Assembly: GCA_965220835.1 (NCBI GenBank)
Contig: OZ244842.1
Coordinates: 3,224,001-3,288,000, forward strand
Source of the DNA: Azophilus sp965220835
GTDB lineage: Bacteria; Pseudomonadota; Gammaproteobacteria; Pseudomonadales; Azotimanducaceae
Length of the DNA: 64,000 nucleotides
Direction: 5' to 3'
The position numbers and the translations under genes were made by a program. Positions 18,187 to 27,271 of this stretch are shown piece by piece. The notes below the pieces were generated by a model. It saw only the letters and a list, made by a program, of their open reading frames with translations, searched no databases and was not told the DNA's origin. The first letter of the stretch is position 1. The number at the start of each line of letters is the position of its first letter.

Positions 18187-18762
18187 TCACCGTAGCAGCG
18201 CTTCCGCCAGCGCCTCATCGTAGGCGACGGCCTCGGCAAGCGAGGCCAGTGCGCCACTGATTGCCTGCCGTTGCCCTCCGGCAGTGACAATTCCGACCCT
18301 GGCGCTATGCGAACCTATGTAGTCGTTGCGATACACCTCCTGGTCACCATTTGAGAAGGTGAGTTCGCATTCGATCTGCCCTATCAGTTCCACATCCCAA
18401 AAGTTCTCATCGATTTCGATCCAGAAGACCTTGATGATCCCGGCCACCCGAATCCCCGACTCGGTGAGTTCGTGGCCGTTTTCGACAAGAGTCGCTTCGA
18501 TTGCGCGCCAAACGATTGTTTCCACGGGTTCATCTGCGAGCATATCGGCAGTGATCATCCCGAGACCGTTTCTCACGTAGCCGATTCGTGCCTTGTCTTC
18601 ACGCGCATCGTCAATGCGAACCAAGTTGAATTCTCGGTTGCCAATGCCGGATAGCGGCCCGGCCAGCACCGCATCCTCCGGCACGGCGACGGAAAGGTTG
18701 GTGTCAACCAGCGCGCACCCCTGCACAACGAGCAACGTCAGGACCAATACTGGAATTCGCAC
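18187..18762 (-). CDS. Outer-membrane lipoprotein, YajG-like
   Basis: A 191-residue lipoprotein starting with GTG at 18762, one base after the stop of the upstream gene, so translation is probably coupled. The signal peptide is 'VRIPVLVLTLLVVQGC', with the lipid-carrying cysteine in 'VQGC'. The mature part ('VRIDDAREDKARIGYVRNG', 'AIEATLVENGHEL', 'LIGQIECELTF') resembles the YajG family of small outer-membrane lipoproteins of unknown function. Aspartate after the cysteine is absent (the sequence is C-A-L), so outer-membrane sorting is expected. It forms a two-gene operon with the next entry. Confidence 0.78.
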   Translation of the reverse strand: MRIPVLVLTLLVVQGCALVDTNLSVAVPEDAVLAGPLSGIGNREFNLVRIDDAREDKARIGYVRNGLGMITADMLADEPVETIVWRAIEATLVENGHELTESGIRVAGIIKVFWIEIDENFWDVELIGQIECELTFSNGDQEVYRNDYIGSHSARVGIVTAGGQRQAISGALASLAEAVAYDEALAEALLR

Positions 18763-18763
18763 A

Positions 18764-19378
18764 TCAGTTTCCTTTCGAATAGATGATTCTGTTGGCCAGC
18801 TTTTGCCCGGCTCGCTCCAACACCTTTTTGAACTCGCTGGCGGCGAGCGTTGGTGATGCTTCAAACTCCATCCACCCGCCTCTGAATTCGCCCGTCTGAA
18901 ACAGACGTTTCGGTTTGCCTGCCCTCTCAACGTCGGGCGACACAATGCGGTACTCGGCATCAAAGAATGCCGCAATCTCGCCCTTGTGTCTTTCCAGCAC
19001 CCTGAATCCGCATGCAATGATCTCAATCTCAAGCTTGGGAGACCGATCACTCGGCTGGTTGTGAAGTGCAAATCCGTTGCTTTCAAGATGGCCGCGCAAC
19101 GCGCTTTCGAATCCGGCTCTGCAATTTGCGGAGTCGGCCCCTGAGGAAACAGCAGCTTCACGCTTGTTGTCTTCACCGGTTTGGGACGCAGTAGCGACTC
19201 CCGCGCCTACTAGGCCAAACAGGATGCCGATGCCGATAGAGTTGGAGCGGGAGACGAGGACCTTGAATTCGCCGTCTCGAGTGATTTCCAGATGCAGGGG
19301 CGAGGGGCGATCAGAGCTCACTGCCTCTTCGCTACCTGAACCGAACACCAGCGCCAACGCGATCAGCACCTTGTACAT
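18764..19378 (-). CDS. Hypothetical exported protein paired with the lipoprotein
   Basis: A 204-residue protein starting at ATG 19378, preceded by GGAGGAACG. The N-terminus ('MYKVLIALALVFGSG') is a short signal peptide or anchor. A second hydrophobic, glycine-rich segment ('IGIGILFGLVGAGVA') lies near residue 55, and two cysteines ('SANCRAG', 'IACGF') could form a disulfide. No family was recognised with confidence. The one-base gap to the lipoprotein gene implies a shared envelope function. Confidence 0.7.
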   Translation of the reverse strand: MYKVLIALALVFGSGSEEAVSSDRPSPLHLEITRDGEFKVLVSRSNSIGIGILFGLVGAGVATASQTGEDNKREAAVSSGADSANCRAGFESALRGHLESNGFALHNQPSDRSPKLEIEIIACGFRVLERHKGEIAAFFDAEYRIVSPDVERAGKPKRLFQTGEFRGGWMEFEASPTLAASEFKKVLERAGQKLANRIIYSKGN

Positions 19379-19491
19379 CGTTCCTCCAACGCCACTACGC
19401 CGGATTGTACCCCGAACGCCAGCTCGGCCTGCAAGGTGATCCATCGCCTTCTGTGGTAACCTCAAGCCTCCATAACCGACTAGGGAACGCT

Positions 19492-20184
19492 ATGCAGCAC
19501 AAGGCTATGCTCGTTCTTTCCGTGAGCCTGCTTGTCGCGGGTGGCTGTGCGTCAATAACCCGAGGCACCATGGACTCTTTGGTGGTGGAATCGGAGCCCT
19601 CGGGAGCTGACGTGACGATTCGCAGACGAGACCGGGAATTCACGGAACAGGAAACCGAGCAAAACACCGTGGATGGCACCGGGGCGATCGTCGGCATGAC
19701 ACCTTCATCATTCCGCCTGAAGCGCGAAGGCACGTACAAAGTCGTTCTGTCGAAAACGGGTTATCAGTCAGTTGAGTCGGTGGTACTCCACGAGGTAGCC
19801 GGGGGAGGAGCCGCTGGCATGGCCGGCAACGTCCTGCTCGGCGGCGTGATCGGCGCGGTGGTGGATTCGAATACCGGTGCGATGTTGAATCTCTCGCCAA
19901 ATCCACTGCGGGTGGTAATGAGCCCCATAGGGGAGGCATCCGGCCCGGCGAACGAAGCACCGACCGAACCGGGCACGGATTCCTCGGACGACAGCAACGA
20001 AGCAGATGATTCGGGCGATGGGGCTGAAGGGGGCTTTTCCAGCGACAATGCGGGCACCAAAACTGACCCCTCAGACCATGAAGCTGACGCTGAATTGTTG
20101 CTCGATAAGACTGATGCTGACTCGTCAGTCGATGATGCCGATGCGGGCGCTTCCAACAAGCAGGCCGGCACGAATTCGTCTTGA
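19492..20184 (+). CDS. PEGA-like lipoprotein with a long acidic tail
   Basis: A 230-residue lipoprotein. The signal peptide ends in the lipobox 'LVAGGC', followed by 'ASITRGTMDSLVVESEPSGA', the start of a PEGA-type surface domain as seen in lipoproteins that open 'GCATI.RGt...v.v.S.P.GA.v'. The segment 'YKVVLSKTGYQSVE' is the second half of that domain. A glycine-rich hydrophobic stretch ('GGGAAGMAGNVLLGGVIGAV') follows. The last 75 residues are low complexity and strongly acidic (runs of D, E, S), unlike normal family members. Start at 19492 is set by the lipobox distance and GGGAA upstream. It is divergent from the two-gene lipoprotein operon, 113 bp away. Confidence 0.8.
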   Translation: MQHKAMLVLSVSLLVAGGCASITRGTMDSLVVESEPSGADVTIRRRDREFTEQETEQNTVDGTGAIVGMTPSSFRLKREGTYKVVLSKTGYQSVESVVLHEVAGGGAAGMAGNVLLGGVIGAVVDSNTGAMLNLSPNPLRVVMSPIGEASGPANEAPTEPGTDSSDDSNEADDSGDGAEGGFSSDNAGTKTDPSDHEADAELLLDKTDADSSVDDADAGASNKQAGTNSS

Positions 20185-20373
20185 GAGGCAGTCGAAGAGG
20201 AGCGGGCAGAGGCAATATAGGCAGTACTTACGCAAAGTCAGTCTTCCCACACCGCCAAGGTCTTGCCAAACCTTCGCTAGCTGACCCAACGGCCGCGCCG
20301 GTCACTCTCAATCCTATTAGTTGGTTCAACCACACTCTGACTCCGGCGAGCGCAGAGTCGGCGGCCCCGGGCG

Positions 20374-21564
20374 CTACTGGGATTTCTTGATTCCAAACTC
20401 AGCCAGCACTTCGTTGGTGTGCTCCCCGTGCTTTGGCGGCCGCTGGTAGAGCCGGGTGGGCGCGTTCAGGAACTTGATCGGGCTCGCCGTGAATGTGCCG
20501 CCGGGTTCCGATCCGGGATAGTCGTACCTCTCGACCATGCGCCGTGCTTCGACGTGCGGGTCAGCCAGGACCTCCGCCAAGGTGTTGGCGGGGCCCACCG
20601 GAACCTTGCCGCCGAGCAGGTGGACGATTTCCCGCTTGCTGAGGTTGGACGACCATGCGGCCACCTGCGCGTTGGTGAAGTCCACGTTTTGCACCCTTCG
20701 GCGGTTGGTTCGGGTCCGGTCGTCGGTGGCCAGATCCATGCGGTCCATGGCCTCGCAAAGGTCGGCCCAGTGCCGCTCCACCGGCGCCGCGATGGCTATG
20801 CGGCCATCACTCGCCGGAAACAGGCCGAAGGGCACCATGGCGCGGCGGCCCGGCTTTGGTTCCATGCCCGTCAAGCCGTAGGTGGCAATGTTCGTCTTCA
20901 TTAGCGTCATGACGCTGTCGTACATGGCGACGTCCAGGAACTCGCCCCGCCCCGTTCCTTTGGCACGGTGAACGGCAGCGAGCACGCCCAAGGCCATCAG
21001 GGTGCCCGGATAGATGTCGGCAATGGCGAACGGGGCCAAGTCACCGGTTGCCTCCACCAATCCACCGGCAGCTTGCCCGGCAACATCCAGGCAGGGCCAC
21101 TCGTTGTAGGGGCTAGCGCCAGTTCGCGCATCGCCATAGCCGCGGACCGCGCCGTAGACAATCCTTGGATTGCGGGCGGCAATGGCCTCATAGCCCAAGC
21201 CCAGCCCGTCCATCACCCCGGCGCGCATGTTCTCCACGATGGCGTCCGCCTTCTCGCACAGTTGCAGCAGCATCTCCCGGTCCCCGGCCTGCTTGAAGTC
21301 CAGGCAGACGCTGCGCTTGTTGGCGTTCACGGACGCGAATGAGGTGCCGTAGTCCGCACCCTCCGCGGACGAGTCACCGACTCTACCAAAGCCGGGCGGA
21401 TGCGGCGGCACCAACCGGAAGGTGTCCCCGGAGGGCGGTTCCACCTTGATGACGTTGGCGCCCATATCGGCCAGCAGCGAGGTTCCGAACGGACCGGCGT
21501 AGGCCATGGTGCAGTCCACCACCGTCAAGTCCTCCAGCGGACCGGTTCTATCGTTGTCGTCCAT
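20374..21564 (-). CDS. Family III CoA-transferase (CaiB/BaiF)
   Basis: A 396-residue CoA-transferase of the formyl-CoA transferase/alpha-methylacyl-CoA racemase family. The N-terminal 'VVDCTMAYAGPFGTSLLADM' and 'GANVIKVEPP' are hallmark segments. The aspartate in 'CLDVAGQAAGG' (D160) aligns with the catalytic aspartate, and 'NANKRSVCLDFK' is also typical. These enzymes form a glutamyl/aspartyl-CoA anhydride intermediate and move CoA between acids, or epimerise 2-methylacyl-CoAs as in side-chain catabolism. AAGGAC precedes the ATG. A broken partial copy lies at 17701-17938. It fits the catabolic context together with the acyl-CoA synthetase at 37107. Confidence 0.93.
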   Translation of the reverse strand: MDDNDRTGPLEDLTVVDCTMAYAGPFGTSLLADMGANVIKVEPPSGDTFRLVPPHPPGFGRVGDSSAEGADYGTSFASVNANKRSVCLDFKQAGDREMLLQLCEKADAIVENMRAGVMDGLGLGYEAIAARNPRIVYGAVRGYGDARTGASPYNEWPCLDVAGQAAGGLVEATGDLAPFAIADIYPGTLMALGVLAAVHRAKGTGRGEFLDVAMYDSVMTLMKTNIATYGLTGMEPKPGRRAMVPFGLFPASDGRIAIAAPVERHWADLCEAMDRMDLATDDRTRTNRRRVQNVDFTNAQVAAWSSNLSKREIVHLLGGKVPVGPANTLAEVLADPHVEARRMVERYDYPGSEPGGTFTASPIKFLNAPTRLYQRPPKHGEHTNEVLAEFGIKKSQ

Positions 21565-21575
21565 GATGTAGTCCT

Positions 21576-21914
21576 TTAGTCAGCCTTGAGGGCCGGTTGC
21601 ACGGTTTCGTGAAGCGCCTTGGCGCGATTGCGAAGGCAGCTACGCCGGAGAGTGATGGCTATCAGTCTCGTCCAGCATGCCACAGCTTGCCAACTGCGAA
21701 CTCGGGAATCGTCGGCGTGCAGCAGGTTGTAGGTCCATGAGCGTTCGCGCGCGCTGAGTGCGTCCCATGCCCACATGTCTTCCTTTGGCAGCACGAATCC
21801 CACGTGCTCCAACCTACTTTCCGCCTCAGAAACGATACGCGTGCCAATGATCGGCAGCAAATCGTGGCCTTTTGATAGGAGATTAACCCTGCAATTCCCA
21901 AGTCCTGGGCTCAA
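21576..21914 (-). CDS. Possible small hypothetical protein
   Basis: A 112-codon frame just upstream of the CoA-transferase on the same strand. The central part ('HDLLPIIGTRIVSEAESRLE', 'WAWDALSARERSWTYNLLHA') reads like real protein, but the ends do not and no family was recognised. It may be a remnant or a chance frame in the 470-bp gap between the CoA-transferase and the TonB receptor. Confidence 0.22.
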   Translation of the reverse strand: MSPGLGNCRVNLLSKGHDLLPIIGTRIVSEAESRLEHVGFVLPKEDMWAWDALSARERSWTYNLLHADDSRVRSWQAVACWTRLIAITLRRSCLRNRAKALHETVQPALKAD

Positions 21915-22034
21915 GTCCTAAGCGTCTCCGCCCTCGTTTGACAGCAACACGGCTTTTGCGTAGCTTCCCAAATTAGTTGAGCAGCGCAAGTGATGCTTGT
22001 CTGCGGCCAGCCAACAGCTAAAGGGGATTCCAAA

Positions 22035-24380
22035 TTGAATCGCATACTGGGTAAAGCGAACGGTCAGCTGACAACCGCAATAGGTTTGATTGCGCTGATC
22101 CTGTCCTGCCAAGCTTGGGCTCAGGCCGTGCTAGAAGAAATCACCGTCACGGCTCAAAAGCGGGACATTGGTTTACAGGACTCACCGCTGTCCATTTCGG
22201 CGTTCTCCGGCGAAACGCTGGAAAAAGGCAAGATCTTCAACGCTGGTGACTTGGCACAGCGCACCGCCGGGCTGAGCTTCACCAATCCAACGCCGTTCGA
22301 CATGGAGATGAACATTCGCGGCGTGATGAACACCCGTCTGGATGCCCCTAGCGCGTCACGCTCAGTAGGCATATTCATGGATGAAGTCGTGGTCGGCCGC
22401 ATGGGCCTTATGAGCATGGACTTTTACGACATCGAGCGGGTGGAAGTGCTGCGTGGCCCTCAGGGCGTGCTGCTGGGCAAAAACGTGGTGGGCGGCGCCA
22501 TTAATGTCATCACCGCCAAGCCACAGTTCGAGAACGAAGGCAAGGTCACGGTTTCCGCTGGAAATCTGGGCAGCCAACTGGTCAAGGGGTTTGTGACTGG
22601 CGGCCTATCTGAGAACTTGGCCGCGCGGTTCGCTTTGCAGTACCGCAAGAACGACGGTTTTGCCAAGGATGTGCTTAACGACCGTGACCTGCACAACCTG
22701 GAGAGCATGCAAGCGCGCCTCTCATTGCTGTATCAAGGCGATGACGGCCTGTCCGCCGACTTGGTCTTTGAGTATTTGTCCGACGAAGGCAACGGCACCT
22801 GCGCGATCGGCGTGGGCCCCATGCCTTGGACAGCGTCGCGGGCGTTGGTTGGTCTGACCGACATTCGCGATTGCATGCCCGAGCCGGTGCAGTACAGCGA
22901 CTCTCCGGATGGCCGCAATCAAGGCTATGACCGCGACGCCTTCAACGCCACCCTGAGTATCGAGAGAGAATTCGACGGCTTCACGTTGACGTCCGTTACC
23001 GGCTACCGCAGGGGTGAGGGAGAAAGCCAGTATTCTCAGACCGGTCTTGGCCCGGATGCGCCCGGTCTGCAGGATGCTTTCTTTGCAGCGCTCCGCGCCG
23101 GGGACACGCCAACAGCCCGTGAATATGGGCTGTCCTTCGACTTTCCTGTTCGTGAGGATGAGGATTTGACGCAGTTTTCCCAAGAGATCAGGCTCACCTC
23201 CAATGACACATCCAGTATGGTGGACTGGATTGTCGGTGCTTACTACCAGAAAGACGAAGTGGACAAATTTGACCGTTTCTGGTCGGAAATCCTGCTGGGC
23301 GCGGCCGGTCTGGCACCGGGCAGCCTCAATGGTGAAAGCACTTGGGACAACCGGGGTGAGGTGGAAAGCTATGCGGCATTCGGCCAAGTCGGATACCGGT
23401 TTACGGACGCCCTTAGTCTCACCGTCGGCGCACGCTACACCAGCGATGACATTTCCGGCAACTTGGACGCGGTGGCGGTAGCCTTGGGCGATAAGTTCTC
23501 ACCTGCCGACCCAACGCCGCTGACGCCTTTGACCGGTGAGCCTGACGGCATGGGTGGCGTCGTTCCTTACCCGTTGGGTGGCGGGTTCAGCACCGGCTAC
23601 GGCGACGACTGGACGGAAACAACGCTGCAGGCCATTTTGGAATACGACGTTAACGACGATGTCATCCTCTATGCCAACGTCTCCCAAGGCTACAAGAGCG
23701 GGGGCTTCCAAGATACCCCGCCAAATACGCTGGGTGCGACCCTCTCCTACGAACCCGAGAAGGTGCTGAGCTACGAAGTGGGCATAAAGTCCGAGTTCAT
23801 GGACAGCCGCCTGCGCATCAACGGCGCGGCCTTTCTGATGGACTATGAAGACTTGCAGGTGGAATTCACCAACGATGTCTGCCTGTGCAACATTGTGTCT
23901 AACGCGTCAGACGCTGAGATCAAGGGGCTGGAACTGGAAGTCCAGTTCGTGCCCACTGACTTCCTTTACACTTGGCTGTCCGGGTCCTACGTTGACACCG
24001 AGTATCAGGATTATGTGATCAGCACCGGTGATTTCTCCGGCAACCGGATGCAGCGAACGCCAGAGGCTCAGATCAGCGTTGGCGCTGAGGTGACGACGTC
24101 TGTTGGAGGGTGGGAGGACGCGCTGAGCGTGCGGGTTGTCTACACTTGGCAGGACGACATGCCATGGGCGCATACCAACGTCGGGATGGAAGACAGCTAT
24201 GGCATCTGGGATGCACGCATAGCGCTTGCGCCGCTGGACCAACCCTGGAGCATTTCCTTGTGGGGCAAAAACATCGGTGACAAAGACTACCGGGCCAACA
24301 TCATCGAGTTTCTTGGTGGGGAAATGTCGCTCTACGCACCGCCTCGGTCCTACGGCGTTGACTTCACGTATCAGTTTTGA
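22035..24380 (+). CDS. TonB-dependent outer-membrane receptor
   Basis: A receptor of about 781 residues with signal peptide ending 'CQAWAQ', TonB box 'LEEITVTAQKRD', plug domain ('DIERVEVLRGPQGVLLGKNV' and 'GGAINVITAKP') and a 22-strand-type barrel ending '...YGVDFTYQF' with the required C-terminal phenylalanine. It resembles the large group of receptors found in marine and sphingomonad-type degraders that import organic compounds. The start is taken as TTG 22035 because AAGGGGA precedes it; GTG/ATG at 21990-21993 would add 15 residues without a ribosome binding site. It is convergent with the NTF2-like gene. Confidence 0.93.
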   Translation: MNRILGKANGQLTTAIGLIALILSCQAWAQAVLEEITVTAQKRDIGLQDSPLSISAFSGETLEKGKIFNAGDLAQRTAGLSFTNPTPFDMEMNIRGVMNTRLDAPSASRSVGIFMDEVVVGRMGLMSMDFYDIERVEVLRGPQGVLLGKNVVGGAINVITAKPQFENEGKVTVSAGNLGSQLVKGFVTGGLSENLAARFALQYRKNDGFAKDVLNDRDLHNLESMQARLSLLYQGDDGLSADLVFEYLSDEGNGTCAIGVGPMPWTASRALVGLTDIRDCMPEPVQYSDSPDGRNQGYDRDAFNATLSIEREFDGFTLTSVTGYRRGEGESQYSQTGLGPDAPGLQDAFFAALRAGDTPTAREYGLSFDFPVREDEDLTQFSQEIRLTSNDTSSMVDWIVGAYYQKDEVDKFDRFWSEILLGAAGLAPGSLNGESTWDNRGEVESYAAFGQVGYRFTDALSLTVGARYTSDDISGNLDAVAVALGDKFSPADPTPLTPLTGEPDGMGGVVPYPLGGGFSTGYGDDWTETTLQAILEYDVNDDVILYANVSQGYKSGGFQDTPPNTLGATLSYEPEKVLSYEVGIKSEFMDSRLRINGAAFLMDYEDLQVEFTNDVCLCNIVSNASDAEIKGLELEVQFVPTDFLYTWLSGSYVDTEYQDYVISTGDFSGNRMQRTPEAQISVGAEVTTSVGGWEDALSVRVVYTWQDDMPWAHTNVGMEDSYGIWDARIALAPLDQPWSISLWGKNIGDKDYRANIIEFLGGEMSLYAPPRSYGVDFTYQF

Positions 24381-24452
24381 TCGTAAGAGCTGAAGTTTCT
24401 ATCCCACGGGATTGCTTCGGATTTCTCGCTACCACGGAACAGTCGGGTTGTT

Positions 24453-25036
24453 TCACTCGCCCGCCAATTCTCGAACGTACTCCAGTATGGGTTCCCCCGT
24501 ACGCAAGTTGTTAGACAGGATACGCGAAAAACAGTCGCGCCAAGCGACGATCTTTCCATCTTTGAATTCGTAGATGCCCGCGTAGGGAAGCAGCACACGC
24601 TTGCCTTCATTGGTCACATGGTCGACCACTCCCTCAATAAAGAGGCGATCACCAACGATGGCGTGGTGCAAGACGCGACAGTTGGAACTTTGGATCTGAC
24701 CGTGTGGTTTTCCACCCACTCGCGTACCCTCGCTTTGCCTCTGACCGGTGCAGCGCCGCCCGTCGAAAAGTGCCAGATGACGTCTTCGTTAACGACGCTG
24801 AGGATGGCTTCGATATCACCACGTCTCCAGTCTTCGATCAGCTTGAGATAGATCGCCAAGGGTTCCAGAGAGTCCGCCCACACGTTGTCGGTGAAGATAG
24901 CACCGTCCTCCAATCCGTTGAACCCAATCGAAGAGACAAAATCCTGGGCGGGAATGCGAAAGCGCTTTTCCAGCTTTGATAAATCCCTCTCCCCGAGTTT
25001 AGGCAACGGGGAAATCTCAATGCGTTGGGTTGGCAT
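24453..25036 (-). pseudogene. NTF2/SnoaL-like protein, frameshifted
   Basis: ATG 25036 opens a frame that includes 'YLKLIEDWRRGDIEAILSVV' and 'NEDVIWHF', the opening of a SnoaL/limonene-epoxide-hydrolase-type NTF2 fold. Near 24701-24707 the reading must shift by one base: 'RVREWVENHT' in one frame continues as 'GQIQSSNCRVLHHAIVGDRL' in the next. It then gives 'VDHVTNEGKRVLLPYAGIYE' and 'WRDCF', the normal second half, with the stop at 24453. Restoring one missing base would give a protein of about 194 residues. The gene follows the gamma-glutamyltransferase gene with a 4-base gap. Error or inactivation cannot be distinguished here. Confidence 0.8.
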
Positions 25037-25040
25037 GACG

Positions 25041-26795
25041 CTAATCAGCCGCCATGGTTTTGGCGTTGGGCCGCCTTGGGTCTGATGCGCCGTAAAGGTA
25101 GCTTGGCGCAACGAGTATCGACTGCGTGCTTCCCATTGTGAATGTGGTTTGAACTTCATGCCCCTTCGCCCTAAGCAGCCGTGCAGTGTCAATGTTGAAC
25201 CCGGGTTCGACCTCAAGGATGTTGGGCACCCACTGGTGGTGAAAGCGGTGTTGGTTGGTGGCAGCGGCTATGTTCATGCCATGATCGATGACGTTGGAAA
25301 TGACCTGTACGACGGCGGTGATGATGCGGCTGCCCCCTGGGCTGCCCACAACCAGGAACGGCTTGCCATCCTTCAGCACGATGGTGGGCGACTGCGAGCT
25401 CACTGGACGCTTGCCGCCTTCGACGCGATTGGCGTGGCTGGCGACAAATCCGGTTGCGCCCGGAATGCCGGCGCGCACTGAGAAGGTGTGGATTTGGTTG
25501 TTCATGATAATCCCGGTCTGGGGGACCACGATGCCTGCGCCAAAACTGGAAGACAGCGTGTAGGTGTTGGATACGGCGTTGCCGTCGCTGTCCACTATGG
25601 AATAGTGGGTTGTCGAAGGCGATTCAGGCAGCTGCACTTCACCGTCATCGAGCTCTAACGGCTTGTTCATCTGAATCCTTTCGGCCAAGGTCAAGGCGTA
25701 ACGCTTGTCGATCAAACGATCAACTGGCACATCGGCAAAGTCGGGGTCCGCAAGGTGGGTGCCGCGGTCTGCGAATGCCAGCCTTAAGGCTTCGACCAGC
25801 ACATGAACGTAGTCTGCGGAATAGCCCCAATCAGCAACCGGAAACTGCTCCAGTATGTTGAGGCTTTGGATGATCGCCACGCCGCCGGAACTGGGCGGTG
25901 GCATCGCCGCGATTTCGTAGCCCCGATACTGACCCCTCAGCACAGGCCGGAAAACGGCCTTGTAGTTCGCAAGATCATCGAGCGTAAAGTGGCCTCCGCT
26001 CTGTTGAGAGGCTGCTACCATCCTCTTGGCGATTGAGCCTGTGTAGAACGGTGCGGCACCATCCGCCTGGATGAGCCTGAGCGTCTCCGCCAAATCCGGG
26101 CGTTTCATGATGTCGCCTGGGGCATAGGTCGCATCCGGGCTCGGATAGAAGGCTTGCAGAGCACCAGGGTCTTGCTCCAACCATGGCTTTTTGGTGGCCA
26201 GGATTTCTGCCAAGTCATAACTGACGGGAAAGCCAAGCTCAGCCAAGTCGATGGCGGGTTGAACGAGGGCCTCCCAATCGAGGGAACCGTGCTTCGCCCA
26301 GGCAGCCCGGAACCCGGCGACGGTGCCAGGCACGCCCACCGCGGGCCAACGGAAGCGGGCGGCGAGGTCCTTCTCGCCATTCTCATCCAAAAAATCCTGA
26401 GCGGTGACGGTGGCGGGTGCGGTTTCTCGATAGTCAACGCTCTCGGTTTTGCCGTTGGCGTGAACCAACATGAAGCCGCCGCCACCGAGATTTCCGGCGC
26501 GAGGGAGGGTGACGGCCAAGGCAAAGCCCACCGCCACAGCAGCGTCGACCGCGTTGCCTCCTTGCTTGAGTACCGCAACGCCAACACCCGTCGCGATGTC
26601 ATTTTGGGTCGAGACCATCCCTCTTGTGCCGACGACGGGCGCAAACACTTCCTTGTAGCGGACGATGTATGCGTCTCGGTCCAGCCCATATGGCCCGAGT
26701 GGTTCGCCTGCAACTGCATTGGGCTCCTGCGTCGCTGCGCTATGCGATGACAGCAACAAACAAGCGCACGCGAAGGGTATCAGCTTGAAAAACAT
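25041..26795 (-). CDS. ggt: Gamma-glutamyltransferase
   Basis: A periplasmic N-terminal nucleophile hydrolase of 584 residues. The signal peptide is 'MFFKLIPFACACLLLSSHSA'. 'GGNAVDAAVAVGFALAVTLP' and 'GNLGGGGFMLVH' are signature segments. Autocleavage and catalysis should use the first threonine of 'TTHYSIVDSDGNAVS', and 'GSPGGSRIITAVVQVI' is the oxyanion and substrate loop. The enzyme removes gamma-glutamyl groups from glutathione and related amides. Start at 26795 is supported by GGAG upstream and the signal peptide; the frame is open to 26960. It precedes the NTF2-like gene on the same transcript and is divergent from the TonB receptor at 27272. Confidence 0.95.
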   Translation of the reverse strand: MFFKLIPFACACLLLSSHSAATQEPNAVAGEPLGPYGLDRDAYIVRYKEVFAPVVGTRGMVSTQNDIATGVGVAVLKQGGNAVDAAVAVGFALAVTLPRAGNLGGGGFMLVHANGKTESVDYRETAPATVTAQDFLDENGEKDLAARFRWPAVGVPGTVAGFRAAWAKHGSLDWEALVQPAIDLAELGFPVSYDLAEILATKKPWLEQDPGALQAFYPSPDATYAPGDIMKRPDLAETLRLIQADGAAPFYTGSIAKRMVAASQQSGGHFTLDDLANYKAVFRPVLRGQYRGYEIAAMPPPSSGGVAIIQSLNILEQFPVADWGYSADYVHVLVEALRLAFADRGTHLADPDFADVPVDRLIDKRYALTLAERIQMNKPLELDDGEVQLPESPSTTHYSIVDSDGNAVSNTYTLSSSFGAGIVVPQTGIIMNNQIHTFSVRAGIPGATGFVASHANRVEGGKRPVSSQSPTIVLKDGKPFLVVGSPGGSRIITAVVQVISNVIDHGMNIAAATNQHRFHHQWVPNILEVEPGFNIDTARLLRAKGHEVQTTFTMGSTQSILVAPSYLYGASDPRRPNAKTMAAD

Positions 26796-27271
26796 GGCAT
26801 TGCTCCAATATCCACACGACTCAATTGACTGCCTTCCCCCCTGCGCCTGATCGGGCAGGGTTTCGTTTGCCGGGGATTCGGCCCTGTCGGTGGCCCTGAC
26901 TTCAACGGCGGCTTGAATGGCGGCAAGGAAATTGTAGCCTTGGTGAGCAACGATTTTCACTTTGGCTTACTCGTTGGAGCCTGAGTCGGATTCACTGTTC
27001 GGGGCGAGTGCGGGACGCCCTCAAGCCGACCGCGGCGCGAGGCGGCAAACCTTCGATTTGCTTGACCCCGACGGATTTGTCAATGTGAGCAAGGCTGCCT
27101 GGTGAGTCTTGTCTTGTGCTGGAAGTGGGTGGAGTTACGGCATACCATAGCCGCCTTCGGAGTTGGCGTTTGCATCCATGCTATGCCGATCACCCGACCG
27201 GTTCGCACGCATGGCGGCAAGGAAACGTGCGTGCAAGCCTAAGTGCAACATCGAGTCTAAGGGGATAAACA
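26796..27271. promoter_or_regulatory. 476-bp divergent intergenic region
   Basis: This gap separates the divergent ggt and TonB receptor genes and should hold both promoters. No convincing sigma-70 pair, operator palindrome or small gene was found by eye. AAGGGGA just before 27272 is the receptor's ribosome binding site. Confidence 0.4.

Noticed and set aside
18003..18260. 85-codon plus-strand ORF beside the CoA-transferase fragment
   Set aside because: Its last third is antisense to the YajG-like lipoprotein gene and is arginine/proline-rich shadow sequence; no motif in the rest.
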